Shown here: positions 46,355 through 57,379 of the stretch, piece by piece
Layout of the letters: every line of letters starts with the position of its first letter
How positions within the stretch are numbered: position 1 is the stretch's first letter
From: Sorex araneus
Taxonomy: Eukaryota; Chordata; Mammalia; Eulipotyphla; Soricidae
Length of the DNA: 64,000 nt
Assembly: GCF_027595985.1 (NCBI RefSeq)
Contig: NC_073313.1
Span: 79,445,994-79,509,993, forward strand
Direction of reading: 5' to 3'
Made by a program: the position numbers and the translations under genes
The notes under the pieces: model-generated
Told to the model about the DNA's origin: nothing
Seen by the model: the letters and a program-made list of their open reading frames with translations, nothing else
The model's database searches: none

Positions 46355-46444
46355 TGCCATATGAAGAACCTGATTTCTGAACCTGAACTGATTGATCCAG
46401 GTCAATCGAGAAGACTCGATGCTCGAGTCTCTCTGCTTAACAAG
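46355..46444 (+). CDS. INTS6-family gene, exon A
   Basis: It begins after TTCTTCTGATAG and ends in phase 0 before GTAAGT. The ATG at 46361 is the first Met, but similarity to INTS6 seems to extend one residue upstream ([20 protein letters not shown] aligns without gaps to the recalled YLKQV...DPDQPRRL). This exon therefore descends from an internal INTS6 exon, and the true start may lie further upstream. The L1 above ends 45 bases before the ATG. Confidence 0.8.
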
Positions 46445-49400
46445 GTAAGTCAATAAGCTCTGTGGTATTCTGTATATTTCTGGGGTATACTTTGATGAAA
46501 ACAGCTTCTACCTCATCTCAGTAGCTTTCAATTTCATGTTTTTTCTTTCGCTATTTTGAAGCTCTCCTTACACCAGCTGCTTTCCAAGATTTTCATGTTT
46601 GAATACCCAGAAGTATAAGTATAAAGGAACTAAGATTTTTAACCTATCCTATACTACACCATCCACATATTTCACTTCATAAGTGTCGATAAGTGTTTTT
46701 CTGTAATGTGAAGTACACAATGACCATAAATGTATTTAATTTATGTTTCTTCCCTTCACAAAGACTGAAATAAAATGGGCTGTTCCCCCCCAAAGTATTC
46801 AAAGGGCTGCACATTGGTGTAGAAGAAGCACTCATGCCCTAGAGTTCTTATTAAAATAATGGTTACCCCTCGTCCTCTTTGGATTTGGAGGACATAAATA
46901 TATGCAACATTATCTGCCTTTTTTACTCAAACTAGTTTGACATTGGGTTGCATTCCTTGAAAAAAGATACACTCTCTTTTATATTGATTAATAGTAATAA
47001 TTTTGTAATCATAATAATTATAGTAACAAGATAGCAATAACAATATCAACAATGGTAATAATAATAGCAATGCTAATGTTGATATAGTAATTTTAAGTAT
47101 TGATAACTATAATTGATAGCAATATTTTTATATTAACTGATAGTAAATCTTTGACCTATGATTTAAATTTGTATTAATGATATAATCTTGAGTGTATGTG
47201 CACATGAAGACTGTGTTTTACAGTGATTAGATTCTGTTTTTAATGAAATATGTGTATTGATGCTTGTCAGCAAATGGATAGTGATGAAGACAGAAAGCAT
47301 ACATCTGGGCAAGGAAAGCGCCCGATAAAAGGACCTGAAGCCTCTGATAGCTACTTGGCAGCTAAGCGTATTCGAGGTATGCTACCTGGGTTAAGCAAGC
47401 AGGGAGGAGAGGGGAGCCCCAGTTCTAGGCTTCCATCTCAGAGAAAGTTTGTCATCCTGTCATCAAGGGATGGGTGGATATGAACATGTTTGCAAGTGGT
47501 GAGACCAGGCCACAGTGGGTTCAACTACTTGAAGCTAGAATAAAGCAGTTTCCCAAGGCTCAATAAAAGACTCTTCATGCTGTGCTTCCCTACCTGTGTG
47601 CTACCCAGTGCATCTGGCTTATTCCTAATATCTTCCCAAGCATTCAGCTCCCCAGTGTATTCTTCACTCTGTGCATTATTTCTCCGTGACATGGGAGATG
47701 TGAGTGAAATCTTTCCCACAGGGAAATCTTAGGTGTCCAGACACCACATTCTGCCGGTCTCATTAACCCTGGGCTGGTCACTGATTTCTTTATTCATTTT
47801 AAGGTATTTTCCCTCTTTTCTCTCAGCTTTCAAGGTAGCAAGCACCTCCCTCAGGAGATGGAGACATTTTCTCCTCAGCGCACTCTCATCCCCACATAAT
47901 CCCATGGAGTGTTTGAGCAGTAATTCTGACTCTCACTACAAGAACTCTGGCTTTCCTACCTGAACACCACAACTTGCTCCTAGGTTCACTTCAAACAGAA
48001 ATGCTGACACACTATCTTCAATGAGCGTTCCAGACATCTAAATCTGACACACTCTACCAGACATCCAAATAGACATTTCAGTTCAGCAGACTGCCTGTTT
48101 CAACTTCTGACTTACCCCTCCAAAAGTGTTCTTCTAGCTCTCCACATCTCACTTCATCACTCATCCGTGAGGTCTGACATCCATAGAGCTGAAACAACCC
48201 ATTATCCAAACATGTGAGGGCATAGGGGTGGAGATGGCTCAGTTGTAGGAGTCTGCAGACAACCACAGTGTAAACACAGCCACTGTGACCTGATTCTTGC
48301 TACCCTCGTAATATTGCTGAAGCAGAAATGGGAAAGTTCACGGCACTCAAATCTTATGAGCACTTGCCTCATACCTGCACAGCCCTGGTACCATTAGATG
48401 CTCACTAGTTCATCCCAGATACTTCCTGCCACTCAGAATTTCCTTTCACGGTATTTTATGCTATTTCCCAATCCCATAATTAAGCCAGCAGTTTGATAAA
48501 CTATATAAAATCTGCCTCCTGCCATTACTCTCTGTCCTCAAAGATATGCTACCATCATCTCTCAGCAAGCTACTCACAATAGCTTCTGGTACAGAAATCA
48601 TTCTCCAGTCTCAATTTCCCGGCTCCCCATATTCTTATTTTCCTAATGTACTGTCTATCCTGCTGTGAGCAATCACATGGACAGATAATCAGTCATACTA
48701 TGTCTTGTACATCCTGCAGATCTCTCATCATCCCTCCTTTTCACTCACAACAAAATCTGTACTCCCAGTATGGTCCCTAAACTCTGAACCCTCAGACCCC
48801 CACTATACTGGACTTGCAGATGTCCTCTTTGTCTCTCTTCCCTGCTTCTTATCACCTAGAGTCCATTCCTTTGTCAAACCACAGCCTGGATATTTTCTTC
48901 TGCAGGTGCATAGGACCAGCTCTTTTTGTACCTTAGGTTCTGCTCAAATGTACCTCAGAAGATCCTCCCCAACCACGAGGCCCATGGAGCCCCCCCTCCT
49001 TGTCCCCGTCTCATCTCTGCTCACTTCTTCTCTGACTGAAATTCAATCTGCGATTTCATTTGCTGGCTGACCACTTGCTGGCTGACTTCTTCAAGGAAAT
49101 ATAAATTCCAGTGGTGTGGGGATTATTCTGCCAGGCCTGGCAAGGTCGCCAGCACAGAGGAGCTTGAATAAATGAAGTAGAGGTGCCAGACTTGCAGAGA
49201 AATAAAATCTGCTTTCCTGTGACTAAGAACAGGATGAGGATCAGCATACACTGTCAGGGACTTTTGGTGATTCACTGTGAATCTGACAGCTTGACATCCA
49301 GTGAGACCGTCCCAGCTTCTCTACTTGTAAAGGGCACGAAGGCAACATTAAATCATAGTGCCAGAGCTTTGTGAATGTTTTCTTGTTGCTTGTTTTTTCT

Positions 49401-51231
49401 TGTTGCTTGTTCTGTCCAACCACATTTCTGTATGTATTAAAGAGGCAAGGCATGGTGGATTGTGTGATATTTGTTGAGACCTAATGGTGGGAGGTGATAT
49501 TTGCAAATCCTGCTGTTTGTTGATAGAAATATTTTCTTCAGCACTGAAGAGCACTGCCACCTACCTGTAGACTTGGTATAATGCACTTAGCTCGCAGCTC
49601 ACTCTTGTCATTATACTTGCAGTTGATACTGACCCTGGGACTGCAGATGAGACGAAAATGGCAAGTGATTCACATCCACCTGAGACCGCTGAATATGCTG
49701 AACCTGACCTTATGTATATGAAGCGAGATGAAAGTCCACACAAAGGAGTGGATGCTCCTATCAAAGAGGGAACCATGGAAGATGAGCTGAACGAAACTCC
49801 TAGCTGTGGAGTACCTGAAAAAGACGAAGTCGAGAGAAGCAGTGCCATTGAAAGTGTTCCGGATGCGACAGCCCACTCTTCTGTTGAGGTGCTGCTTGAT
49901 AAAGCTATTAGTCCTGCTCTGGCACAGAAAATTAACGATGATATAAAATTCCAGTTGATGAAGGAAGTTCGGAAGTTGGGACGAAGTAAGTGGTTAAATA
50001 ATATTTATTGAAAAGAAACGTGGAAACTCTCTTCTTCTACCTTTAGTACAGCTTCAAGCACCTCTTGATCTCATTCTTATTTGAATTAGTGTTTGACTAT
50101 ATTTAATATGTTTTCTCTTTCATTTGTCTGAAGTTCTTAGTAGACCTGTTCAAATGTTTTCTTTTGCTTGGTTGGTGTTGCAATAATTTTTTTATTAGGT
50201 ATATGCAGATGTGATTTTAGCACTCAGACCCATCACTTGTAACATCCTACCCACGAAGCATATTTACTGTGATAATAGATGAACTGGAATGCAGTTGCAT
50301 CCATATTCATATTTTTAGAATCACTGACTTTTAAAAAATTAATTAAATTTCAGTGAGATACACAATTGCAAGGTTGTTCATGATTGGGTTTCGGTTATAT
50401 AATGATCCAACACCCATGCCCTCAAGAAACACTGCCTTTTATTTTCTGTATTTTCAGGGTATGATGCAATTTTCACTTTGCTCGAGGATGTGCGTGGACC
50501 TCTTTCGGTCAAGAAGCAGTTTGTTGAGTTAACCATCAAGGAAGCTGCCAGGTAGGTCCAAAGTAGTCATTGTTTATTTTAAAACAAAAGTGCCAATGCA
50601 GGATGGGAGTGTTTGTGGAAGGAATAGTATCTGCTTTTCTTTAAAAAAATGCTGTTATATTTGTATATTTATTTATTTGATTTTTTGTTTTTTTATTTTT
50701 TAATTTAAAAAAAAACTTTTATTTTTTATTGAGTTACTGTGAGATACAGAGTTACAAAGCTGATCATGGTCGGGTTTCAGCCATAAAGTGTTCCAGTTGG
50801 AAGTGAACACTCTGAAATAGTGTCTGCTTATATGAAGCCTCAGACCTTGGCCCTCCATCATAGTTTCTGCTCTCACCCCAGGGACGTAATGGCTGCTATT
50901 CAAGTCTAAGTCCTTTTTGCAGACCTGAGGAGCTTTTCATTCTCCCCAGAGTCTGACATAGTCATGGGTCCCCAATTCACACTCTTGCATATGCGGTTAC
51001 ATGTTTTCCTGCATGGGCCTTTGCTATGCACATATAGGTTATCAGGTATATTTTGTGTTCATGTGCTTTACACATCAGGGATACGTAAGTTCTTTCTCAA
51101 TCTTCAAGCTAATTAAGTGCCTCTTTATTTTCAGGTTTAAAAGACAATTTTTGATTAAGCAACTCGAGGCATTCCTTCACAAAATGGTCAGCTACCATGG
51201 AAAGAGGCGAAATACTAAGAAAAACAAATAA
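46361..51231 (+). CDS. INTS6/INTS6L/SAGE1/CT45-family protein, five exons recognised
   Basis: Exons 46361-46444 (acceptor AG at 46353-46354), 47271-47376, 49623-49985, 50458-50551 and 51135-51231 all have GT-AG borders. Their phases join exactly into 744 nt, 247 residues. Order: a segment resembling INTS6 ([10 protein letters not shown], compare recalled LDPDQPRRL), an acidic and basic linker ([20 protein letters not shown]), a long acidic low-similarity exon, then the conserved C-terminal domain ([59 protein letters not shown]). From memory this domain is closest to INTS6L. INTS6/INTS6L act in the Integrator RNA-processing complex; SAGE1 and CT45 are X-linked testis/cancer antigens carrying only this kind of end. 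No VWA-domain exon was recognised, so this is either a SAGE1/CT45-like derivative or the 3' half of a longer gene. All exons lack internal stops. Orientation relative to MMGT1 is tandem. Confidence 0.85.
47271..47376 (+). CDS. INTS6-family gene, exon B
   Basis: 106 nt from TTGTCAG to the donor GTATGC. It encodes [20 protein letters not shown] and [15 protein letters not shown]. The Met at 47274 lines up with the start Met of CT45 as I recall it (M-D/T-acidic run then KRP), so it is an alternative start. The basic KRP...KRIR pair resembles a bipartite nuclear localisation signal. Confidence 0.82.
47377..49622 (+). other. Intron between exons B and C of the INTS6-family gene
   Basis: 2.2 kb with unusually few SINEs. 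48880-49040 resembles a LINE2 3' end (GGTTCTGCTCAAATGTACCT, then CCTCCCCAACCACGAGGCC). The rest is unassigned. The 121-residue frame at 48705-49070 comes mostly from this region and is not supported as coding. Confidence 0.55.
49623..49985 (+). CDS. INTS6-family gene, exon C (acidic)
   Basis: 363 nt after TACTTGCAG, ending in phase 1 before GTAAGT. It encodes an acidic, Ser/Pro/Glu-rich, probably disordered stretch ([20 protein letters not shown] and [20 protein letters not shown]) and then the start of the conserved domain ([20 protein letters not shown]). The first part shows little similarity to INTS6 proteins as I know them, so it appears fast evolving. Confidence 0.85.
50331..50440 (-). 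mobile_element. L1 3' UTR scrap just upstream of exon D
   Basis: Reverse order AATTTCAGTGAGATACAC, CATGATTGGGTTTCGGTTAT, CACCCATGCC. It ends within about 25 bases of the splice acceptor at 50457, so L1 sequence probably supplies part of the polypyrimidine or branch region. Confidence 0.6.
50458..50551 (+). CDS. INTS6-family gene, exon D
   Basis: 94 nt after TTTTCAG, ending before GTAGGT. It encodes [20 protein letters not shown] and [11 protein letters not shown], the most conserved part of the INTS6/SAGE1/CT45 C-terminal domain. The splice makes Arg at the position where I recall Lys in INTS6L (GRKYE). Confidence 0.9.
50690..50800 (-). mobile_element. L1 3' end fragment in the last intron
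   Basis: T-rich tail then TATTGAGTTACTGTGAGATA and CATGGTCGGGTTTCAGCCAT, in reverse. Confidence 0.65.
51135..51231 (+). CDS. INTS6-family gene, exon E and stop
   Basis: It follows TATTTTCAG. It encodes [20 protein letters not shown] and [11 protein letters not shown] before TAA at 51229-51231. The helix FKRxxLIxxLExFLxK is the signature end of the family; the lysine-rich tail is specific to this copy. Confidence 0.9.
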
Positions 51232-51383
51232 TTGTGTTATTTCAAAAAGCTGTAGGAAACTGGCACTTTGTAATGCTTCAAGGTATAATGAGACATTGCT
51301 TAAGTTTTCTAATATGTTCTGATCTAGAAATTTTCCTTCATGAGGCTTAACATGTCTTACAGCTTCTCGATGTTATACTTCTT

Positions 51384-51389
51384 AATAAA
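51384..51389 (+). terminator. Polyadenylation signal of the INTS6-family gene
   Basis: AATAAA lies 153 bases after the stop, giving a short 3' UTR. A T/G-rich stretch (GCTTGGTTTTTGCC) follows. Confidence 0.7.
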
Positions 51390-51547
51390 GCTTGGTTTTT
51401 GCCTTAGAACTACCCATGAAAGTGTAATTTGTTTTTCTACTAGAGGTGGGGATGTTATTAATTCATCAGACTAAATAATGTTAAGGATTTGGTTTCAACA
51501 TCAAGTCTTATGATTGTAGTTGTTTTTCCATTTGCTTTCTTTTTTCT

Positions 51548-52210
51548 CTTTTAACATTTTAAAAAATATTAAGGGATGGTGATTTACAAATTTACTCACA
51601 ATACAGTTGTTTCAGACCTACAGTGTTTCAACATCCATCCTTCATAAGTGTGGATCTTCCTTCCACCAATGTCCCCAGGTTCATTCCTATCCCTAGCCTG
51701 ACTTTTGACAGACATAGTTTTAAGTTTTGTTGTTGTAATTTGATTCTCAGGGTTCTAGTATTGTTGACTCTTTATTTATATCTACACATATTCCACATAT
51801 GTACATGTATATACCTATAGTACACCGCTCCTATTGCTTTCTTTCACTAATTATTATTTCTTTTTTTTTTTTTTTTTGCTTTTTTTTGGGTCACACTCAG
51901 CGATGCACAGGGGTTACTCCTGGCTCTGCACTCAGGAATTACCCCTGGCGGTGCTCAGGGGACCATGTGGGATGCTGGGATTCGAACCCGGGTCGGCCGC
52001 GTGCAAGGCAAACGCCCTCCCCGCTCTGCTATCACTCCAGCCCCTCACTAATTGTTATTTCTCGTTTTCCCACTTTATTTGAACATCATCTTTTACAAAG
52101 TTTTTCATAATGACTTGTCACAGGCATTCAATATTCCAACCCCAATCCCACCACCACTGCCACCTTCCCTCGACTATTCTCTCCATCTTCCCAACCATCA
52201 CTCAAGCCTG
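51548..52210 (-). mobile_element. L1 3' UTR fragments on both sides of a young SINE
   Basis: 51548-51800 reads reverse L1 3' UTR (GTTTCAACATCCATCCTTCA, CCACCAATGTCCCC). 52065-52210 is another piece (CATCATCTTTTACAAAG, CAATATTCCAACCCC, ATCCCACCACCACTGCCACC). The SINE at 51861-52044 separates them. Confidence 0.65.
51861..52044 (-). repeat. SOR-like SINE, young, 17-bp TSD
   Basis: TCACTAATTATTATTTC at 51844-51860 and TCACTAATTGTTATTTC at 52045-52061 flank a near-consensus reverse copy. Confidence 0.92.
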
Positions 52211-52495
52211 CCCCCATAGAGGATCCATAATAATTTATTTTATATTGCTTGTTATCACTAAGTGGCTAATGATCAAGATATGTTGCTGTACAAGAAAATT
52301 TGTGGAAACGGTTTGATGTCACAATTGGGACAGCAAGTCCGTGTCTGAGGGTTTACTAAGCCATTGTTGCAAGTTAGGCCTTTTCCATTAATGTCTTTGT
52401 TAGTCAGGATTTGTTGGCTTCCATGTTACATCCCGTCCAATCTGATGTGCTACTTCTGGGATGGCAGTGTTGTAGCGTTTGGAATGTAGTTACAT

Positions 52496-52708
52496 CACTG
52501 TATCACTGTCACTGTCATCCCGTTGCTCATCAATTTGCTCGAGCGGGCACTAATAATGTCTCCATTTTGAGCCGTATTGTTACTGTTTTTGGCATATCAA
52601 ATATGCCAGGGGTAGCTTGCCAGGCTCTGATGTGCGGGCGAGATACTCTTGGTAGCTTGCCTGGCTCTCTGAGAGGGGCGGAGGAATCGAACCCGGGTCA
52701 GCCTTGCA
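52496..52708 (-). repeat. RTE-tailed SINE, left arm of a palindrome
   Basis: Reverse short-type copy: CACTGTCACTGTCATCCCGT tail, TTTGCTCGAGCGGGCACTAA, body, ending GAATCGAACCCGGGTCAGCC at the centre. Confidence 0.92.
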
Positions 52709-52917
52709 TGCGTCCTACCCGTGTTCGATTCCTCTGCCCTTCTCAGAGAGCCCAGCAAGCTACCGAGAGTATCTCACCCACACGGTAGAGCCTAGCAAGC
52801 TACCCGTGGCGTATCAGATATGCCAAAAACAGTAACAATAAGTCTCACAATGAGAGACGTTACTGGTTCCAGCTCGAACAAATCAATGAGCAACGGGATG
52901 ACAGTGACAGTGACCAT
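52709..52917 (+). repeat. RTE-tailed SINE, right arm of a palindrome
   Basis: Forward copy beginning at the centre (CCTACCCGTGTTCGATTCCT), then GAGAGCCCAGCAAGCTACCG and AGCTCGAACAAATCAATGAG, ending GGGATGACAGTGACAGTGAC. It mirrors the left arm almost end to end. Confidence 0.92.
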
Positions 52918-53084
52918 GGTGAATAGAATTAACGTGTTTCAATATAATAAAAGACATATAGCCAAACCACACATACCTGTGTGGATTGGATATATGTACA
53001 GCTAATATCGTCCTTGCTGGTGAGAAACTGAAAGATATTCTACCCACAGAGGGATAAGGCAATGATCCCACTTTCATCACTGCT

Positions 53085-54000
53085 GTTCAATTACTTTTGG
53101 GAAGTCCTATGCTTATCAAATAAGAGAACATATAAGTGAGACCCAAATTTTAAAAATCAGTGTCTCGATATTTGCAGATGACATGAACAAATACATAGAA
53201 ATTGAAGATGACATTAAAACTAAAGATGACTAGAAATTATAAGTGAACACAAAAGAGTGCAGGAATCAATATTAAGATACAAAATTATATAATATTTCTT
53301 CTGATTTTTTTCTGCCATACCTGGTGGTTCTCAGGACTTACTCTTCACTTTGTGCTCAGGAATCAGTCCTGCTAGTGCTCAGAGGACTATATGTGGTGCC
53401 AGGGATCAAATCCACATTGACTGTGTGCAAGGCAAACACTATACCCATTTTACTATCTCTACAGCTCTCGATTGCATTTCTCTATGAGTTAATGAACTAC
53501 AAGAAAGAAATTAAGAATATAACACCTTTTATAGTGTCATAAAAGATAACGTATTGTTGAGTACACTTCATAAAGAAGTTGTGCCCCCTATCAACACAAG
53601 AAATTTGTTGAGAAATACTGGAAAATAATAGAGGTACCCTATATTCATTGCATGGAAGAAATGAAATTATTAAAGTGCCCATGTCACCTAAGGCAATTTA
53701 TAAAAAGTTTCAATACAATCACCCCCAAAATCCCTTGGCACATTTCAACAGTTCTAAGTGTGTGGAAATACAAACTCCACAAATGACCAAATCGATACTG
53801 AGAGAAAGAAATATGGGAGTTCACATGCCCTGATTCAAATGACATTACAAAGACATAGCAATCAAAATCATCTGGTTTAGAACAAAAACAGGCACACAGA
53901 CAAATGGAACAGAACAGAGACCCTAGAAATAGGTGACACAATCCTGGACCTCAAACTCAGAGATATATTTTGTCCTCAGGCAAGGGAAACAAAAGCAAAA
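53085..54000 (+). mobile_element. Old L1 ORF2 remnant, sense orientation
   Basis: It contains the reverse-transcriptase active-site neighbourhood (ATATTTGCAGATGACATGA, encoding IFADDM) and later MTKSILRERN and IAIKIIWF-like segments in L1 order. A degraded SINE interrupts it at 53305-53468. Frames are broken. Confidence 0.75.
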
Positions 54001-54059
54001 TGAAAGATACAAGACTATATCAAATTTTATATCAATATGTTATACTTTAACACATATAA

Positions 54060-55726
54060 AGTGCACAGCATTGTCCTATTATTTTGACTATTTACTTTTA
54101 CAAATTGAATGAGATCACTAATTGAGGCAATTATTTAATGAGGTAACATTAGTTTGCATCATTGTAGATGCTCTTCAGGAGTGCTTTTCCACATGTCTCC
54201 CAAAGTAACTTGTCATAGACATCCAACCCTAAGTTCCATCCCACTCGATCACATTCCATGAGAATAGTGTCTAAATCTCCCAGCAGGAAAGCAATCTCCA
54301 TGAGAATAGTTTGTTCTTTGATACTAAGAGACTTGCCAAGTCCCTTTCCCTCTATTCCTTCTTCTTCCCTCCTCTTTCTTTTCCTATTGTTGCTAGGTAC
54401 AGGAGTCCCACACATTTGGTTGTGGCTCAAGTATGCTTTTTTGGGGTGCTCACATATATGTGAGCATTACATTGAAGTGTTATGGGATCCTTCGGAAGCT
54501 GGCCAGTGTCTAGGACCAAACTCATGCCCTCAGACGTGTAATGAAGTTGTTCTATCACTGATCCGTATGCCAGGCAAATAGATTGTTTTACTCCTCAAAA
54601 TCCAGGAGGCAGATATTTGCATCTCTGTTGAGATCCCAGGTTATGAGCGAAGGTGGGCACACCTGGAACAACTCAGAACCAGGTCTGTCTTAAACCCCAA
54701 ATTTGTTGCACTCCCCAATGCTGCCTCTATACTCCATAGCACTGCCACGCTTGGGTATCTGTTTGTCACATAACCCCAACCCAGAACATTTTCTCTACTG
54801 TCTCCCTGCCTGTCACGAGTTCCTGTTAGAGAGGAATAAATTTCCTTCCCTCAGCTAACTCCTGCCCCATAGGGCAGTTTTGCTCCTTTTGTGTTTTGCA
54901 CAGGAGACCACTGACCATCAATTCAACTCTGCCTGCAAGCTTGTTGCTTTCCTAGGTATTGGCCTTGGTTGCACCCCATCCCCCAGGCGAACACAGTGAG
55001 CAGGGATAATATGCCAGGTTGGCTCTGCCTTGCTTGCTTTCTGCTGCCCCAGCCCAACGTTTGCTGTGAGGCAGAGGCTACGGTTTCCATGGAGAACAGC
55101 TAAGTACGCACAGCATTCACATCGTGCCAAGGTCGCTCCGCTGGTGAGCAGCTGGGTCCACCCTCACTTGGGTGTCCTTCACTGCCCGCCCACGCTTGGA
55201 GAGCAGCAGCAGGTACAGCTCACAGCAGGAGATTGCATTCCTTCCTAAGTAGAGAGGAAAACCTTGACAGCAGGGGTGGGGGGGGCTTCATTTTTCCCCA
55301 GTGAATGTATATACATGGCAGGGACCCCTTGATCACAGAGTGCTGATTCTCTGCTGCATCAGAGACCACAGGCTGAGGCTGTGCACTTTGGCAGAAACTT
55401 AGAATCTGTGAGCGTGGAACCAGACAGGAGGGAAGATGGCCTCTCCTGGAAATCTGCACCCACTATCACCACATCTTCTCTGGGGGACCAGGGGAACTCA
55501 AAAACCAGTTGCATTTGAGGCTAAATCTACACATTTCAAGGGAGGACACTTCTTCCTCCAAATGAGGACCTACCTACACCTCGGAGGCTCTTCCAATCCA
55601 CCCACCTCCAAGGTTCATTTGTGGCATAGCTCTTTGCAATTTAAAATAATTTTAGTAATATTGCATTTCCCCCACTTTTATTGAGGTATACTGCTTTACA
55701 ACATTGTTAATGATAGTTTTGCACAT
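54060..55726. other. Unassigned stretch downstream of the INTS6-family gene
   Basis: No exon recognised. 54400-54560 may be a very old SINE. 54840-55620 is moderately GC-rich single-copy-looking DNA without a supported reading frame. Confidence 0.45.
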
Positions 55727-55973
55727 GGGCTGGAGCGATAGCACAGTGGGTAGGGAGTTTGCCTTGCACGCAGCCGACCCGGGTTTGATTCCTCCATCCT
55801 TCTCAGAGAGCCCGGCAAGCTACCGAGAGTATCTCAGCCCACACGGCAGAGCTTGGCAAGCTACCGGGGCGTATTCGATATGCCAAAAGCAGTAACAAGG
55901 AGTCTCACAATGGAGACGTTACTGGTGCCCCCTCGAGCAAATCGATGAGCAACGGGATGACCGTGACAGTGAC
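55727..55973 (+). repeat. RTE-tailed SINE, complete, 12-bp TSD
   Basis: 247 bases between AGTTTTGCACAT at 55715-55726 and 55974-55985. The head GGGCTGGAGCGATAGCACAG is nearly consensus and the tail ends GACCGTGACAGTGAC. Confidence 0.95.
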
Positions 55974-56112
55974 AGTTTTGCACATATATTCCAACACCAT
56001 ATCCTCCAGCAGAGTGCCCGCTTTCCTCCACTAACATCCCAAAGATACCTCCATATAACATTTTTTAGTTTGTTTCCAAGACACCTCATAAGATCACTTT
56101 TGCTTTTTCCTC

Positions 56113-56190
56113 ATATGGGATGCTGGGGATCGAAACCGGGTCGGCCGAGTGCGAGGCAAATGCCCAACGCATTGTACTATCACTCCAGCC
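56113..56190 (-). repeat. SOR-like SINE promoter half
   Basis: Reverse fragment CATATGGGATGCTGGGGATC to CTATCACTCCAGCC; the 3' half is missing. Confidence 0.7.
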
Positions 56191-56289
56191 ACTGGTGCTG
56201 CTAATTAAAAAAAAAACCGAGGCTATTTTAAAATTTGAATAAAACTGCAAAGGAAAATTTGTGATCTAGTTTCACAGGTTCCGAACACC

Positions 56290-56770
56290 ATTCTGATGTG
56301 CAACAAAGTACTGATAAAGTTTTTGTTTTAAAACAATTGCTTTTAATAAAAATAACAATGAGATATAATCTCACACCAGTAAGAATGACATATATCATAA
56401 AAACTGGAAAAAGTACTGTTGGCAAGGATGCAATGAAAAAGAACCTTTATTTACTATTAATGGGAATGTTATTTATCCTCTGAGAAGCAGTATGGATATT
56501 TTTTTAAAAAATGAAAGAAGAGTTTCTATACAATCCAGCAATTCAACTGGTTGACACCTATCTCCCCAATACAGAAACATTATTTCAAGAAGATATATGC
56601 ACATCTATGTCCATTGCAGAGCTAAATACCATAGCAAGGATATAGAAAGAACCCAAATGTTCAGTGACAGATGAACGCATCAAGAAGTTGTGGACTATTT
56701 GCAGCTCTTAGAATAGGTGAAATCTTGCAGTTTACTGAAACTTGGATGGAACCGGAGAGCATCATGCCCC
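56290..56770 (+). mobile_element. Old L1 ORF2 3' remnant
   Basis: Sense order: ATGAGATATAATCTCACACC, AAGAATGACATATATC, AACTGGAAAAAGTACTGTTG, TACAATCCAGCAATTC, AGAACCCAAATGTTCAGTGA, GTGGACTATTTGCAG. This is typical of ancient mammalian L1; frames are broken. Confidence 0.75.
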
Positions 56771-57379
56771 TAGGGCGTTAAGTACTCTAAGTGGATTCCC
56801 ATCCAGCTGGGTCCTAGAAGCCTCCACACAAGACCCCTGCGATTTCTGCAGATGGGCATTCATACCCCAAATCCAAACCCATTCTTCTCCACCTACCACA
56901 CATATTTTAACTCCCTGGATTGAACCAACAGGGTCTCACTGTAGACCCTATCCCCACCAACAACTTGCAGCCTACTTCCATCCACTCTCCCCTGCCAGAA
57001 ATTCCTCACAAGGAAGTAGTGGTAGCCAGAAATCAATAAAGGCATCAACACAAAGAAGCTTTATGTAGCGTATTAATAGCATACAAGATAACTGCTCAAA
57101 CTGGAGATTGAAATTCCACCCCTAGCACCCACAACACATTAACAACAATAAGAAAAAAGGAAACTCAGCAGCTTTAGTGCATGGGGACAGAAGTACACCT
57201 AGGTCCTCAAAGCTTTCAACACTACTTGAGGATGACCTAAGAACAACAGTCTCCTCAGTGGTAACTGAAAGGAAGAAAACATTTGACGAGAGGTTCACTA
57301 ATATTGGAGAACATTGATATGAAAATTGTAGGATTTGTTCAAATAGAATTAGAGGAGCTAAGGAATACAGTAGCAGAAC

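Noticed and set aside
48705-49070. 121-residue frame in the intron of the INTS6-family gene
   Set aside because: The region resembles a LINE2 3' end and has no exon borders consistent with the surrounding phases.
46361-51231. Processed pseudogene of INTS6L
   Set aside because: Introns with consensus splice sites separate all five exons and phases are preserved, so it is not a retrocopy. No frame-breaking change is seen.
54149-54430. 93-residue minus-strand frame
   Set aside because: Low-complexity, no splice context and no recognised homology.
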